Source of the DNA: JAPUEK01 sp963815355
GTDB taxonomy: Bacteria > Pseudomonadota > Alphaproteobacteria > Rhodobacterales > Rhodobacteraceae
Assembly: GCA_963815355.1 (NCBI GenBank)
Contig: CAWFGJ010000002.1
Location: 62,001-126,000, forward strand
Direction: 5' to 3'
DNA: 64,000 bases
Shown: piece by piece, positions 34,342 through 44,412 of the stretch
Numbering within the stretch: the stretch's first letter is position 1
Layout: every line of letters begins with the position of its first letter
The notes under the pieces: generated by a model
What the model was told of the DNA's origin: nothing
Seen by the model: the letters and a program-made list of their open reading frames with translations, nothing else
The model's database searches: none
Program-made: the position numbers and the translations under genes

Positions 34342-34417
34342 GGAGCCTCCGGCGGGGATATTTAAGGACAGAAAATGGGCTTTCATCTTGGCCCTAAATA
34401 CTCCCGCCGGAGGCTCC
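34342..34417. repeat. Rhodobacterales 3'-end repeat, inverted pair
   Basis: Two copies of a GGAGCCTCCGGCGGG core face each other: arm 34342-34364 and arm 34395-34417 match over 23 bases with two mismatches. The right copy continues outward as the conserved ATTTAGGGCCAAGATGAAAG on the minus strand. The pair lies between convergent AsnC and enoyl-CoA hydratase genes and can form a long hairpin, likely a two-way terminator. Related single copies are at 54204-54242 and 59020-59055. Confidence 0.8.
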
Positions 34418-34430
34418 CGCAGAATCAGGA

Positions 34431-35201
34431 TCAGGCAAAGCGGGGGGGGCGTTTTTCGAGGAAGGCGGTCACGCCCTCGCGGAAGTCGGCCGAGGCGCCG
34501 CATGCGCCCTGAAGCTGCGCCTCAAGGGCAAGTTGGGTGTCGAGGTCTTGAGAGAAACTCGCGCGCAGCGCCTGTTTGATGCCGCGATAGGCAAGGGCCG
34601 GGCCGCGGGCGAGGGCGGCGGCGCGGGCTGCGACATGGGCCGCGAAATCGGCATCGGGAACGCATTCCCAGATCATGCCCCAGTCCGCCGCCTGCCGGGC
34701 CGGGATCTTGTCGGCAAACAGCATCGCCCCCATGGCGCGCTGCAGGCCGATTTGGCGGGGCAGCCAGTGGGTCCCGCCCGCGTCGGGGACAAGGCCAATG
34801 CGGGTGAAAGCCTGCACGAAGCTGGCGCTTTCGCAGGCGATGACGATATCGGCGGCCAGGGCAAGGTTCGCGCCTGCGCCGGCGGCAGCGCCGTTCACGG
34901 CGGCAATCGTTGGCAGAGGGCAGTCGGTGATCGCCTTGAGCAGCGGGACGTATTCTTCGTTCAGCACCCGTTCAAAATCCACCGAGGCCAGAGAACCGGC
35001 GTCTTGCAGGTCTTGGCCAGAGCAAAAGGCGCGGCCGGTGCCGGTCAGGACAAGCACGCGCGCTTCGGTGACCGCGCGGGCGATCGCAGCGCGCAAGTCG
35101 TGGCGCAGGCGCGAGGACAGGGCGTTCATCACCTCGGGCCGGTTGAGCGCGATGGTGGCAACGCCCGCCTCCAGGGCATAGGTGATGGGTGTGTCGTCCA
35201 T
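34431..35201 (-). CDS. Enoyl-CoA hydratase/isomerase family protein
   Basis: 256 residues from the ATG at 35201 (MDDTPITYALEAGVATIALNRPE). It is a crotonase-fold protein with the oxyanion-hole segments GRAFCSGQDLQD and NGAAAGAGANLALAADIV and the GLVPDAGGTHWLPRQIGLQRA region. The C-terminal FREGVTAFLEKRPPRF is usual. The Asp in PDAGG and the overall pattern resemble PaaG-type isomerases of phenylacetate catabolism more than short-chain enoyl-CoA hydratase, but no paa genes are nearby, so the substrate is open. Confidence 0.88.
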   Translation of the reverse strand: MDDTPITYALEAGVATIALNRPEVMNALSSRLRHDLRAAIARAVTEARVLVLTGTGRAFCSGQDLQDAGSLASVDFERVLNEEYVPLLKAITDCPLPTIAAVNGAAAGAGANLALAADIVIACESASFVQAFTRIGLVPDAGGTHWLPRQIGLQRAMGAMLFADKIPARQAADWGMIWECVPDADFAAHVAARAAALARGPALAYRGIKQALRASFSQDLDTQLALEAQLQGACGASADFREGVTAFLEKRPPRFA

Positions 35202-35291
35202 GAAGGGCCTCGCTGGGGTGGTGATGGACGACCTTAACAAGCGGCGGACGCGGGGAAAGCAAAACCCCGCGTCACTTTTGCGCGCATGCTG

Positions 35292-35771
35292 TCAGGCGGC
35301 GGGGTCGTCATTCAGCAGGGCCTTCAGGCGGGCGGTGTCTTCGGGGTTAAGCGCTTCGGCCTCGGGCGCCTTGGCGCGGCGGCGGGCCATGGCAACGGCG
35401 ATGGCGCCACCGGCCAGCAGCATGGCGGGCCCGGCCAGCCACAGCAGCAGGCCAGACCCGGTGGCGCGCGGGCTGAACAGCACGAACTCGCCGTAGCGGT
35501 CCACCACGTAATCCACCACCTGCGCGTCGCTGTCGCCTGCCACCAGCCGTTCTCGAACCGCGATGCGCAGGCTACGCGAAATCGGCGCGTTGGAATCGTC
35601 GATGGATTCGCCCTGACACACCGGGCAGCGCAGATTTTGCGAGAGGCTGCGCGCGCGGGCCTCAAGCACCGGATCGGGCAGCACCTCATCGGGTTGCACG
35701 GCAAGGGCAGGGCCGGCGAGCAGGGTCGCGGCGAGCAGGGTCAGGGTCAGGAGGGGGCGTTGCATGCTCAT
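35292..35771 (-). CDS. ccmH: Cytochrome c-type biogenesis protein CcmH
   Basis: 159 residues from an ATG at 35771 overlapping the ccmF stop (ATGA); a second ATG two codons on is possible. A signal peptide ends near ALAVQ, followed by the redox motif in NLRCPVCQGESIDDSNA, which reduces apocytochrome c thiols, then a membrane anchor at about residues 108-130. The VVDYVVDRYGEFVLFSP segment is characteristic. The C-terminal TPR part (CcmI) seen in longer CcmH proteins is absent. Confidence 0.95.
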   Translation of the reverse strand: MSMQRPLLTLTLLAATLLAGPALAVQPDEVLPDPVLEARARSLSQNLRCPVCQGESIDDSNAPISRSLRIAVRERLVAGDSDAQVVDYVVDRYGEFVLFSPRATGSGLLLWLAGPAMLLAGGAIAVAMARRRAKAPEAEALNPEDTARLKALLNDDPAA

Positions 35772-37744
35772 TCCGCCGGTTGGGCGGGTTGGTGGGCGGC
35801 GCGGCGCGCGCCAGCCGCAACCCGGTAGCGGCGGTCGGTCAGCGACAGCATGCCGCCAATGGCCATCATCAGCGCCCCGCCCCAAAGCCAGTTGGCAAAG
35901 GGTTTGATGTAGGACCGCACCGCATAGCCGCCGCCGTCTTGTGCATCGCCGATCACCAGATAGAGGTCGCGGAACAGGCCGTAGTCGATGGCGGCCTCTG
36001 TCGTGGGCATGGCGGCCACCGGGTAGTAGCGTTTTTCCGGGTAGAGGGTGACCACGGCAGCCCCGGCGCGGGTGACGGTCATCTCGGCAAGGTTGGTGGT
36101 GTAGTTCGGGCCTTGTTCCTGATGGACATCCTTGAGCGTGACCTCATACGGCCCAAGGGCAAAGCTTTCGCCCATGCGCAGCACCCGGATATCTTCGGTC
36201 GCCCAAGCCATCATGGCGGCAACGGCAAAGATGGTGACGCCAAGGCCACTGTGGGCGGTGGCTTTGCCCCAATCGGCGCGGGGCAGGCGCGACAGGCGGC
36301 CAAGGCGCGCCGCAAGCGGGCCGCGCCCGCTGCGCTGCGCGAGATCGGTCAGCGTCCCGCCGATCAGCCAGACGCCCAGGCCCAGCCCGATGGGGCCAAG
36401 GGCCGAGCGCCCGGTTTGCAGCGCATAGACGAGGGCGGTGATTGCCAGCGCCAAGACCGCCGCCGGCACAAGGCGGCGCAGGACGCTGGGGATGTCGGCG
36501 CGTTTCCACGGCATCATCGCACCGATCGGCAGAATCAGCGCCAGCAGAACCACAAAGGGGGTAAAGGCTGCGTCAAAGAACGGGGCGCCGACCGACAGCA
36601 CGCGCCCCCAGAGCAGTTCGGCCACCAAGGGCCAGATCGTGCCGATGAACACGACAAAGGCCGAAACGGCCAGCAGCAGGTTATTGGCCACCAACGCGCT
36701 TTCGCGGCTGATCAGGGCAAAGGCGCCCTTTGCCTCTAACGCGCCTGCGCGAAAGGCGAACAGGGTCAGCGCGCCGCCCATGAAGAAGGCGAGGATCATC
36801 AGGATGAAGACCCCGCGTTCGGGGTCATTGGCAAAGGCATGGACCGAGGTGATCACGCCAGAGCGCACGATAAAGGTGCCGGTCAGCGAGAAGCCAAAGG
36901 CGAGGATCGCGAGCAGGATCGTCCAGGCCTTCAGGCTTTCGCGTTTTTCCACCACGATCGCGCTGTGCAAAAGCGCGCCCGCGATGAGCCATGGCATGAA
37001 GCTCGCATTCTCAACCGGGTCCCAGAACCAAAAGCCGCCCCAGCCAAGTTCGTAATAGGCCCACCAAGAGCCGAGCGTGATGCCGATGGTCAGAAAGATC
37101 CAGGCCGCCAGCGTCCACGGACGGACCCAACGCGCCCAGGCGGCATCAATCCGGCCCTCCATCAGGGCGGCGACGGCGAAGGAAAAGCTCATCGAGAGGC
37201 CGACATAGCCGAGGTAGAGAAACGGCGGGTGAAAGGCGAGGCCGGGGTCTTGCAGCAGGGGGTTCAGGTCGTGGCCATTCATCGGCGGCTGGGCGAGGCG
37301 CAGGAACGGGTTGGAGGTGAACAGCAGGAAGGCGAGGAAGGCCACGCCGATCATGCCTTGCACCGCCAGCACGCGGGCTTTGAGCGTCGGCGGCAGGTTG
37401 CCGCCAAACCACACCGCCGAGGCGCCAAAGCCGGAAAGGGCGAGCACCCAGAGCAGCAATGAGCCCTCATGGTTGCCCCAGACCCCGGCGATTTTATAGA
37501 GCATCGGCTTGTCGGTATGGGAATTGGCCACCACCAGCGACAGCGAGAAATCGGAGGTGACAAAGGCATGGGTCAGCGCGCCAAAGGCGGCGGCGATCAG
37601 CAGGAATTGCACGGTGGCGGCCGGGTCGGCCAGCGCCATCAGTCTGCGGTCCCCCGCCCATGCGCCGTAGAGCGGCAGCACGGTTTGCAGAATGGCGACC
37701 CCAAAGGCCAGCACCAATGCGAAATGTCCAAGTTCGGCGATCAT
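35768..37744 (-). CDS. ccmF: Haem lyase subunit CcmF
   Basis: 658 residues from the ATG at 37744 with GAGGGG upstream. It is the large membrane component that attaches haem to apocytochrome c. About 14-15 hydrophobic helices are visible, with the tryptophan-rich periplasmic motif WAYYELGWGGFWFWDPVENA at roughly residue 235 that handles haem, and flanking His in GVWGNHEGSLLLW. The C-terminal QEQGPNYTTNLAEMTV region is typical. It is co-transcribed with ccmH; ccmABCDE are outside the window. Confidence 0.95.
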   Translation of the reverse strand: MIAELGHFALVLAFGVAILQTVLPLYGAWAGDRRLMALADPAATVQFLLIAAAFGALTHAFVTSDFSLSLVVANSHTDKPMLYKIAGVWGNHEGSLLLWVLALSGFGASAVWFGGNLPPTLKARVLAVQGMIGVAFLAFLLFTSNPFLRLAQPPMNGHDLNPLLQDPGLAFHPPFLYLGYVGLSMSFSFAVAALMEGRIDAAWARWVRPWTLAAWIFLTIGITLGSWWAYYELGWGGFWFWDPVENASFMPWLIAGALLHSAIVVEKRESLKAWTILLAILAFGFSLTGTFIVRSGVITSVHAFANDPERGVFILMILAFFMGGALTLFAFRAGALEAKGAFALISRESALVANNLLLAVSAFVVFIGTIWPLVAELLWGRVLSVGAPFFDAAFTPFVVLLALILPIGAMMPWKRADIPSVLRRLVPAAVLALAITALVYALQTGRSALGPIGLGLGVWLIGGTLTDLAQRSGRGPLAARLGRLSRLPRADWGKATAHSGLGVTIFAVAAMMAWATEDIRVLRMGESFALGPYEVTLKDVHQEQGPNYTTNLAEMTVTRAGAAVVTLYPEKRYYPVAAMPTTEAAIDYGLFRDLYLVIGDAQDGGGYAVRSYIKPFANWLWGGALMMAIGGMLSLTDRRYRVAAGARRAAHQPAQPAE

Positions 37745-37909
37745 CAGCCCCTCCGCGTGTTCGGGGGCAGGATAGGGCAAGGCGGGGGGGACGGAAATGG
37801 GCTGCGCGCATGAGTCGCGTAAAAGGGGCGTGTGCGGAAGCGGGGGGGCCGATTTCGGGGGGGGGGGCGCAGGTGGCGGGGGCGGGAAAGCGGGGGTTTC
37901 ACACCCCCG

Positions 37910-37938
37910 CGCCGCTTTGGTGAAGGACCAAAGCGGCG
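37910..37938. terminator. 12-bp perfect hairpin in the ccmF-ilvN gap
   Basis: CGCCGCTTTGGT (37910-37921) and ACCAAAGCGGCG (37927-37938) pair fully around a 5-base loop. A second palindrome, GCAAATTT/AAATTTGC, lies at 37970-37989 near the ilvN stop, and a run of about eleven G precedes at 37857-37867. These probably end ilvIN transcription on the minus strand; no T-run is evident. Confidence 0.5.
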
Positions 37939-38002
37939 TCCCCCGTGGAGTAGTTAGGCCAAGGCGAAGCAAATTTTAGGTAAATTTGCCGGGTTTGGCA
38001 GG

Positions 38003-38563
38003 TCAGGCGCCGCGGGCAAGGGCGGCGACGCCGGTGCGGGCGATTTCGCGCAGGCCGAGCGGGCGCATCAGTTCGGCGAAGGCGTCGATCTTTTGCGGGG
38101 GGCCTGTCATCTCAAACACAAAGCTTTCCAGCGTGCTGTCGACCACGTTGGCGCGGAAAATCTCGGCCAGACGCAGGGCTTCGATGCGGGCGTCGCCCTT
38201 GCCGGCGACCTTCAGCAGGGCCAGTTCGCGTTGCACGGAGGGGCCTTCGACGGTCAGGTCATTGACCTGATGCACGGGAACGAGCCGCGACAGTTGGGCC
38301 TTGATCTGTTCGATCACCGCCGGTGTGCCGGAGGTGACGACCGTGATGCGGCTGAGGTGGGCGGCATGGTCGGTTTCCGCGACGGTCAGGCTTTCGATGT
38401 TGTAGCCGCGGCCCGAGAAGAGGCCGATGACGCGGGCAAGCACGCCGCTTTCGTTGTCGACCACCACGGCGAGGGTGTGGCGTTCGATCAGCTCTCCGTT
38501 CGGGTCGCGCAGGTCGTAGGCCGAATGGCTTGTGGCGCCTTTTTTGATATTCAGGGGGGACAT
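38003..38563 (-). CDS. ilvN: Acetolactate synthase small (regulatory) subunit
   Basis: 186 residues from the ATG at 38563 with AAGGG upstream. This subunit raises the activity of the catalytic subunit and gives feedback inhibition by valine. An ACT domain is evident (ERHTLAVVVDNESGVLARVIG, FSGRGYNIESLTV), followed by the C-terminal ALS_ss region (RELALLKVAGKGDARIEALR, DAFAELMRPLGLREIARTG). It lies 110 bp after ilvI on the same strand. The gene name could equally be ilvH. Confidence 0.95.
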   Translation of the reverse strand: MSPLNIKKGATSHSAYDLRDPNGELIERHTLAVVVDNESGVLARVIGLFSGRGYNIESLTVAETDHAAHLSRITVVTSGTPAVIEQIKAQLSRLVPVHQVNDLTVEGPSVQRELALLKVAGKGDARIEALRLAEIFRANVVDSTLESFVFEMTGPPQKIDAFAELMRPLGLREIARTGVAALARGA

Positions 38564-38673
38564 GGTAGCCCTTTCGCTAAGTCGAGCCAGACACGGCTGC
38601 AAGGATTTCTGACGGGGGGACCTTGGGGCGCGCCCATCGGGCCCCAAGGTCGGGTATTTCGGGCGGCGCTGCC

Positions 38674-40443
<1,770 letters not shown>

Positions 40444-40482
40444 CGGTCTTACCTCGTCTTTGGCCTGCTGGCCCTTTGCAAC

Positions 40483-40511
40483 AAAAAGCCCCCGGAGGTT
40501 TCTCTGGGGGC
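40483..40511 (-). terminator. ilv attenuator terminator
   Basis: On the minus strand, GCCCCCAGA (40511-40503) pairs with TCCGGGGGC (40496-40488) in a nine-pair stem with one G-U, followed by TTTTTGTTG. It sits between the leader peptide and ilvI, 40 bp before the ilvI start, the expected place for a transcription attenuator. Confidence 0.8.
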
Positions 40512-40536
40512 GCATGGGAACCGTTATGGTCAACCG

Positions 40537-40584
40537 TTACCGGCCCATGCACCTTCGTCCTACGATTACAAGAAGTCCGAGCAT
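40537..40584 (-). CDS. ilvI leader peptide (15 aa, Leu-Leu-Val-Ile-Val)
   Basis: A 15-residue ORF, MLGLLVIVGRRCMGR, preceded by AAGGGGG. Six of its first eight residues after Met are branched-chain amino acids (Leu, Leu, Leu, Val, Ile, Val), the signature of ribosome-mediated attenuation. A terminator hairpin with a T-run follows 26 bp after the stop. Starvation for Leu, Val or Ile would stall the ribosome on these codons and favour an antiterminator, allowing ilvIN transcription. Too short for ORF callers. Confidence 0.8.
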   Translation of the reverse strand: MLGLLVIVGRRCMGR

Positions 40585-40757
40585 CGCTGCCCCCTTGTTG
40601 ATCCGCTGGGGACACTATGGCGGGCCTTTCGGCGCGTCAACCGCAAATCGACGCCTAAAATGTCGCGGGGCCGTGGTTTTTTGTATGTATCTTGCGAATG
40701 AAGGTCAGGTGGCGCAATTTTCGCAAAGAATGCGCCGCAAAACCGGGTGTCTCAGAA

Positions 40758-41669
40758 TCAAGACAGCAGCAGCACATAGGCGGCATAGGTGGCCAGCAGG
40801 ACAAAGCCCACGCGGCGCGGGATGCCGCCCCAGATGGCCGCGACCACCACCAGCGCAAGGGTCAGCCCCGCGACGATGGGCATATCCAGCCGCGCAAACC
40901 GTGCATCGACCGGAATCGGGCTGACCAGCGAGGTCAGGCCAAGGATGCCCAGAATGTTGAAGATGTTGGAGCCCACGACGTTGCCCACCGCAATTCCGGT
41001 GTTGCCGCGCACCGCGGCGATGACAGAGGTGGCCAGTTCGGGCAGCGAAGTGCCGACCGCGATGATGGTCAGGCCGATCACCGCCTCGGATATGCCGAAG
41101 GTGCGGGCGATGGTGGTGGCGGCGTCGACCAGCAGGTTTGCGCCCAGCGATAGCCCGACCAACCCGGCAAGGGTCATCGCGATCGCCAGCGGCAGGCGCG
41201 GCGGGCGCAGGCCTGCGTGTTCGGGGGCGGCGGGGGTGCTGGTCAAGGCAAGCGTCAGGAACGTGACAAGACCGGCGACCAGCAGCAAGCCGTCCAGCCG
41301 CCCGACGGTGCCGTCCAGCAGCATCACCCACATGGCCAGCGTGCTGCCGAGCATGATCGCCAGATCGCGGCGCAGGGCGGAAAAGGGGATGACCAAGGCC
41401 GCGATCGCGGCAGAGGTGCCAAGGATCAGCAGAATGTTCGCGATGTTTGACCCGATCACGTTGCCCATCGCCAGCGCCGGTTGCCCCGACAGCGCCGCCT
41501 GCATCGACACCAGCAGTTCGGGGGCCGAGGTGCCAAAGCCCACGATCGTCAGCCCGATCACCACCGGAGACAGCCGGAAATGCCGGGCAATCTCGGTCGC
41601 GCCCCGCACCAACACTTCGCCGCCCGTCATCAGAATGGCCAGCCCGACCATAAACCAGAGAAATGCCAT
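40758..41669 (-). CDS. Calcium/sodium antiporter (YrbG family)
   Basis: 303 residues from the ATG at 41669 with GAAGGG upstream. It is a K+-dependent or independent Na+/Ca2+ exchanger of about ten helices in two inverted halves, each with the alpha-repeat motif: IVGFGTSAPELLVS near residue 40 and IIAVGTSLPELATSV near 195, plus GNVIGSNIANILLILG and GNVVGSNIFNILGILG. It would export calcium from the cytoplasm. No regulatory site is evident. Confidence 0.92.
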   Translation of the reverse strand: MAFLWFMVGLAILMTGGEVLVRGATEIARHFRLSPVVIGLTIVGFGTSAPELLVSMQAALSGQPALAMGNVIGSNIANILLILGTSAAIAALVIPFSALRRDLAIMLGSTLAMWVMLLDGTVGRLDGLLLVAGLVTFLTLALTSTPAAPEHAGLRPPRLPLAIAMTLAGLVGLSLGANLLVDAATTIARTFGISEAVIGLTIIAVGTSLPELATSVIAAVRGNTGIAVGNVVGSNIFNILGILGLTSLVSPIPVDARFARLDMPIVAGLTLALVVVAAIWGGIPRRVGFVLLATYAAYVLLLS

Positions 41670-41796
41670 TTTGCTGCCCTTCGTCGCCGACTTGCCATTA
41701 GGGAGGCAGATAGACAGCAAGGTCCCCCCAGACAATGCTTACAAAACATGCCGTTGCCCGTCCGAGGGCGACTGTGGCCGAAGCGGTGCAGTTGCC

Positions 41797-41830
41797 GGGA
41801 ATTCGTGGTAACAAAAAGTTACCAATTCCC
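41797..41830 (+). promoter_or_regulatory. Operator-like inverted repeat upstream of takP
   Basis: GGGAATT-cgt-GGTAAC-AAAAA-GTTACC-AATTCCC forms a symmetrical element 108 bp before the takP start. The core GTGGTAA, AAAA, CCAATT recurs at the same spacing upstream of dctQ (46930-46952), with 18 of 23 positions identical. That suggests a shared regulator, perhaps GntR-type (TGGT...ACCA half sites). Confidence 0.6.
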
Positions 41831-41938
41831 CCAGATGCGCGAAGAAATCGGTTCCCACACTTGAATTCGGCCGCTAGTGTTGATTGAGTTACGGAAAGGA
41901 TCCCGACCAACGGGACCTTCAACTTGGAGGAGTACTAC

Positions 41939-43045
41939 ATGGATCGTCGTTCATTTCTAACCAAGGCCACGGTTGGCGGTGTCGCCGCTGCAGGGGCTTC
42001 GGTTCTGGCTGCGCCCGCGATTGCCCAAGAAAACCCAAAGGTCACGTGGCGGGTCACCTCTTCCTTCCCGAAGTCGCTGGACACAATCTTTGGCGCGGCT
42101 GAGACGATGTCCAAATACGTCTCGGAAATGACCGACGGCGGGCTGACGCTACAAGTGTTCCCGGCGGGTGAGTTGGTCCCCGGTCTGGAAGCGGCGGATG
42201 CCGTCTCGGCCGGCACGGTTGAGGCCTGCCACACCGCGCCCTATTACTTCTGGGGCAAGGACCCGACCTTTGCGCTGGGTTGCGCCACCCCGTTCGGCAT
42301 GAACGTGCGGCAGATGAATGCCTGGCTCTACTACGGTGGCGGTCAGGACATGATGAATGAGTTCTATGCCACGCAGAACCTGTTTGGTTTGGCGTGCGGG
42401 AACACCGGCGTGCAGATGGGCGGCTGGTATCGCAAGGAAATCAACAGCCTCGCTGACCTTCAGGGTCTGAAAATGCGGATCGGCGGCTTTGCGGGCAAGG
42501 TCATCGAAAAGCTGGGCGTGGTGCCGCAGCAGATCGCAGGCGGCGACATTTACCCGTCGCTGGAAAAAGGCACCATCGACGCGGCCGAATGGGTTGGCCC
42601 CTATGATGACGAAAAGCTCGGCTTCTACAAAGTGGCGCCTTACTACTACTACCCCGGCTGGTGGGAAGGTGGCCCGACGCTGGCCACGCTGGTCAACCTT
42701 GAAAAGTGGAACAGCCTGCCGCCCGCCTATCAAGCGGTCATCAAGACGGCTTGCGAGGCCGCCAACTCCAACATGATGGCGTCGTATGACTACAAGAACC
42801 CGACGGCGCTGAAATCGCTGGCGGCCAATGGCGCGCAGCTGCGGCCCTTCCCGCAAGACGTGCTGTCGGCGGCCTTTGATGCGGCCAAGTCCACCTATGA
42901 CGAGATCAGCGCAACCAACCCGATGTTCAAGAAGATCAAGGACAGCCAGGATGCGTTCAAGCGCGACGCCTATCTTTGGGCGCAGATCGCGGAATACAAC
43001 TATGACACGTTCATGATGGTGCAGCAGCAGGCCGGTAAGCTCTGA
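41939..43045 (+). CDS. takP: TRAP transporter substrate-binding protein, TakP-like
   Basis: 368 residues from the ATG at 41939 behind GGAGGAGTACTAC. A Tat-type signal (MDRRSFLTKATVGG, cleavage near AIAQE) is followed by a DctP-family binding domain. PKVTWRVTSSFPKSLDTIFG, GNTGVQMGGWYRKEI, KMRIGGFAGKVIEKLGVVPQ and EWVGPYDDEKLGFYKVAPYY closely resemble Rhodobacter TakP, which binds 2-oxo acids such as pyruvate and ketobutyrate. Its membrane partners, dctQM, are 1.5 kb away on the opposite strand rather than directly downstream. Confidence 0.93.
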   Translation: MDRRSFLTKATVGGVAAAGASVLAAPAIAQENPKVTWRVTSSFPKSLDTIFGAAETMSKYVSEMTDGGLTLQVFPAGELVPGLEAADAVSAGTVEACHTAPYYFWGKDPTFALGCATPFGMNVRQMNAWLYYGGGQDMMNEFYATQNLFGLACGNTGVQMGGWYRKEINSLADLQGLKMRIGGFAGKVIEKLGVVPQQIAGGDIYPSLEKGTIDAAEWVGPYDDEKLGFYKVAPYYYYPGWWEGGPTLATLVNLEKWNSLPPAYQAVIKTACEAANSNMMASYDYKNPTALKSLAANGAQLRPFPQDVLSAAFDAAKSTYDEISATNPMFKKIKDSQDAFKRDAYLWAQIAEYNYDTFMMVQQQAGKL

Positions 43046-43064
43046 TCCTGCCCTGATCGTTAAA

Positions 43065-43094
43065 GGAAAGGCCCCGGAGAAATCCGGGGCCTTT
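43065..43094 (+). terminator. takP terminator; first copy of a 27-bp direct repeat
   Basis: AAAGGCCCCGG (43067-43077) pairs with CCGGGGCCTTT (43084-43094) around AGAAAT, working on either strand. Bases 43065-43091 recur exactly at 44413-44439, on the far side of the lower-GC insert. Confidence 0.85.
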
Positions 43095-43488
43095 CTGATC
43101 TATAGGACTCGGGCGGTGCGTTTTCTCGCCGCCCGTTATTTGTTTGAGGGTGTCTACACGGCATATGGGTGAGTTTCGGCTCGCCGACGAAAGGCCAGCA
43201 ACGGCGTCAACAGACTGAAGGCTAATGTCTGGTTGGAGGCCAAGAGCTCCATGTTTCTGCGGGATAGCGAATGATTTCTCCGGGCATTTCTTGGATCGCA
43301 GAGACACCGTTTTGAAGGAGAGGCATGCTGCGGTGGCATCCAACCTTTGCCATCGAACGGTCCCATTTTACAGGCTCTCTTTCTGCTGCTTCCACCGCGA
43401 GACGTTTCTTTATTTATATGGCCTAAAAAACAAAAACAGCGGCAAGATACTACCTTGGGCTATGCATTGGCATTCGGCACGCCGCCCA
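43095..43488. other. Lower-GC non-coding part of the insert
   Basis: About 390 bp of visibly lower GC than the flanks, with no convincing gene. Short open frames on both strands (for example plus 43225-43515 and minus 43154-43366) lack ribosome binding sites and family resemblance. It may be decayed mobile DNA. A TTTATTTATATGG stretch near 43410 is unusually AT-rich for this genome. Confidence 0.5.
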
Positions 43489-44130
43489 TTATTCGAGAGC
43501 CTGAACAATCGTTGACTTTTGCTTGAGGTCTCCTCCACGCCACAAATACATCGCGATCAAGGGTTCCGCGCCTGTTTGCATCGCATGTGGTACCCAACTT
43601 TGATGATAGATGATTTCTAGAGGTTTTCGCTCAGCCCAGTCATTTTCTCCCGTCTTCCAAGAAGCCGTTCCTGACAGAACCACGTATGTCTCTTCAGCTT
43701 GATGTGAATGTAGCGGATATTCAGTATTCGGCCCCAAAAGCAACACCCCACATGCCATGCTTTCACTGGGAATTGGTCCCCTAAGACCCGCAAATTCGGT
43801 CCACCCATATGAGTCTAGGAATTTTGCACCGAAGTCTGCTTCGCTGTAAGTTTGGCCCCAAAAGAGTGCTTCACGAAACCTGAATAAGTGTTCAAGCAGA
43901 GCGTGACTGGCCGGTGGGCTTGATCGAACGGCAGCCTCAAAATAGGATAAAACAGGCAAAGTTTTCGGTTGGCACTCGCGTATCTTTCCAATTGATTTTG
44001 GAAGATCTTCTGCAAATGAGTTGAACACCGGGTCGCCTAAGTGATCACGAAGTTCGGACACGAGAACCAACAGGTCATCTAGATAGTTTCGGCTATTCAT
44101 TGCTGGTTCCAAAACCTTATATGATTTCAT
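43489..44130 (-). CDS. Cupin DMSP lyase, DddQ-like
   Basis: 213 residues from the ATG at 44130; ATGs at 44172 and 44100 are alternatives and none has a strong ribosome binding site. A helical N-terminal half precedes a cupin with Y138, H141, H143, E147, Y149 (in EYPLHSHQAEETYVVLSG) and H182 (WVPHAM). That spacing is the metal and catalytic pattern known in DddQ, which cleaves dimethylsulfoniopropionate to DMS and acrylate. GLRGPI, GVLLLGPNT and YLWRGGDL also fit. GC is clearly lower than neighbours and the gene lies between duplicated terminators, so it was probably acquired. Other cupins in this family are not excluded. Confidence 0.75.
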   Translation of the reverse strand: MKSYKVLEPAMNSRNYLDDLLVLVSELRDHLGDPVFNSFAEDLPKSIGKIRECQPKTLPVLSYFEAAVRSSPPASHALLEHLFRFREALFWGQTYSEADFGAKFLDSYGWTEFAGLRGPIPSESMACGVLLLGPNTEYPLHSHQAEETYVVLSGTASWKTGENDWAERKPLEIIYHQSWVPHAMQTGAEPLIAMYLWRGGDLKQKSTIVQALE

Positions 44131-44412
44131 GAGGCTACAAGCTTCACCCCTGGAAATAAAGCAGAGAAACATCTTGAAAGCTGACCTTGGCGCATCATCA
44201 GCTAAATGTTGCTTTGTCCCGCATAGCCGACCAACTCAACATGCGGTCTCGCGCCAATTCTTAACGGCACAAAATGATGCCACTCACGGGAAGTTCAAAC
44301 TTCCCGTCAATTTCTATCTTAGAAATTAAGATCTCGCCGAAAGTTGAGCGTGAATACAAAAACCTGCCAGCGTTTCAGCCGACAGGTTTCTGAGGTCTGT
44401 GTCCTACAGGAC
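44131..44412. other. Upstream region of the DMSP lyase gene with a palindrome
   Basis: No gene seen. ACGGGAAGTT (44286-44295) and AACTTCCCGT (44298-44307) form a near-continuous palindrome with a 2-base centre, suitable as an operator or hairpin, and TTTCT/AGAAA follows at 44311-44325. The composition stays AT-rich up to the terminator duplicate. Confidence 0.45.

Noticed and set aside
43225..43515. Plus-strand ORF of 96 codons in the lower-GC insert
   Set aside because: No ribosome binding site, no recognisable family, and it overlaps the end of the DMSP lyase gene on the other strand. I could not recognise a transposase remnant either.
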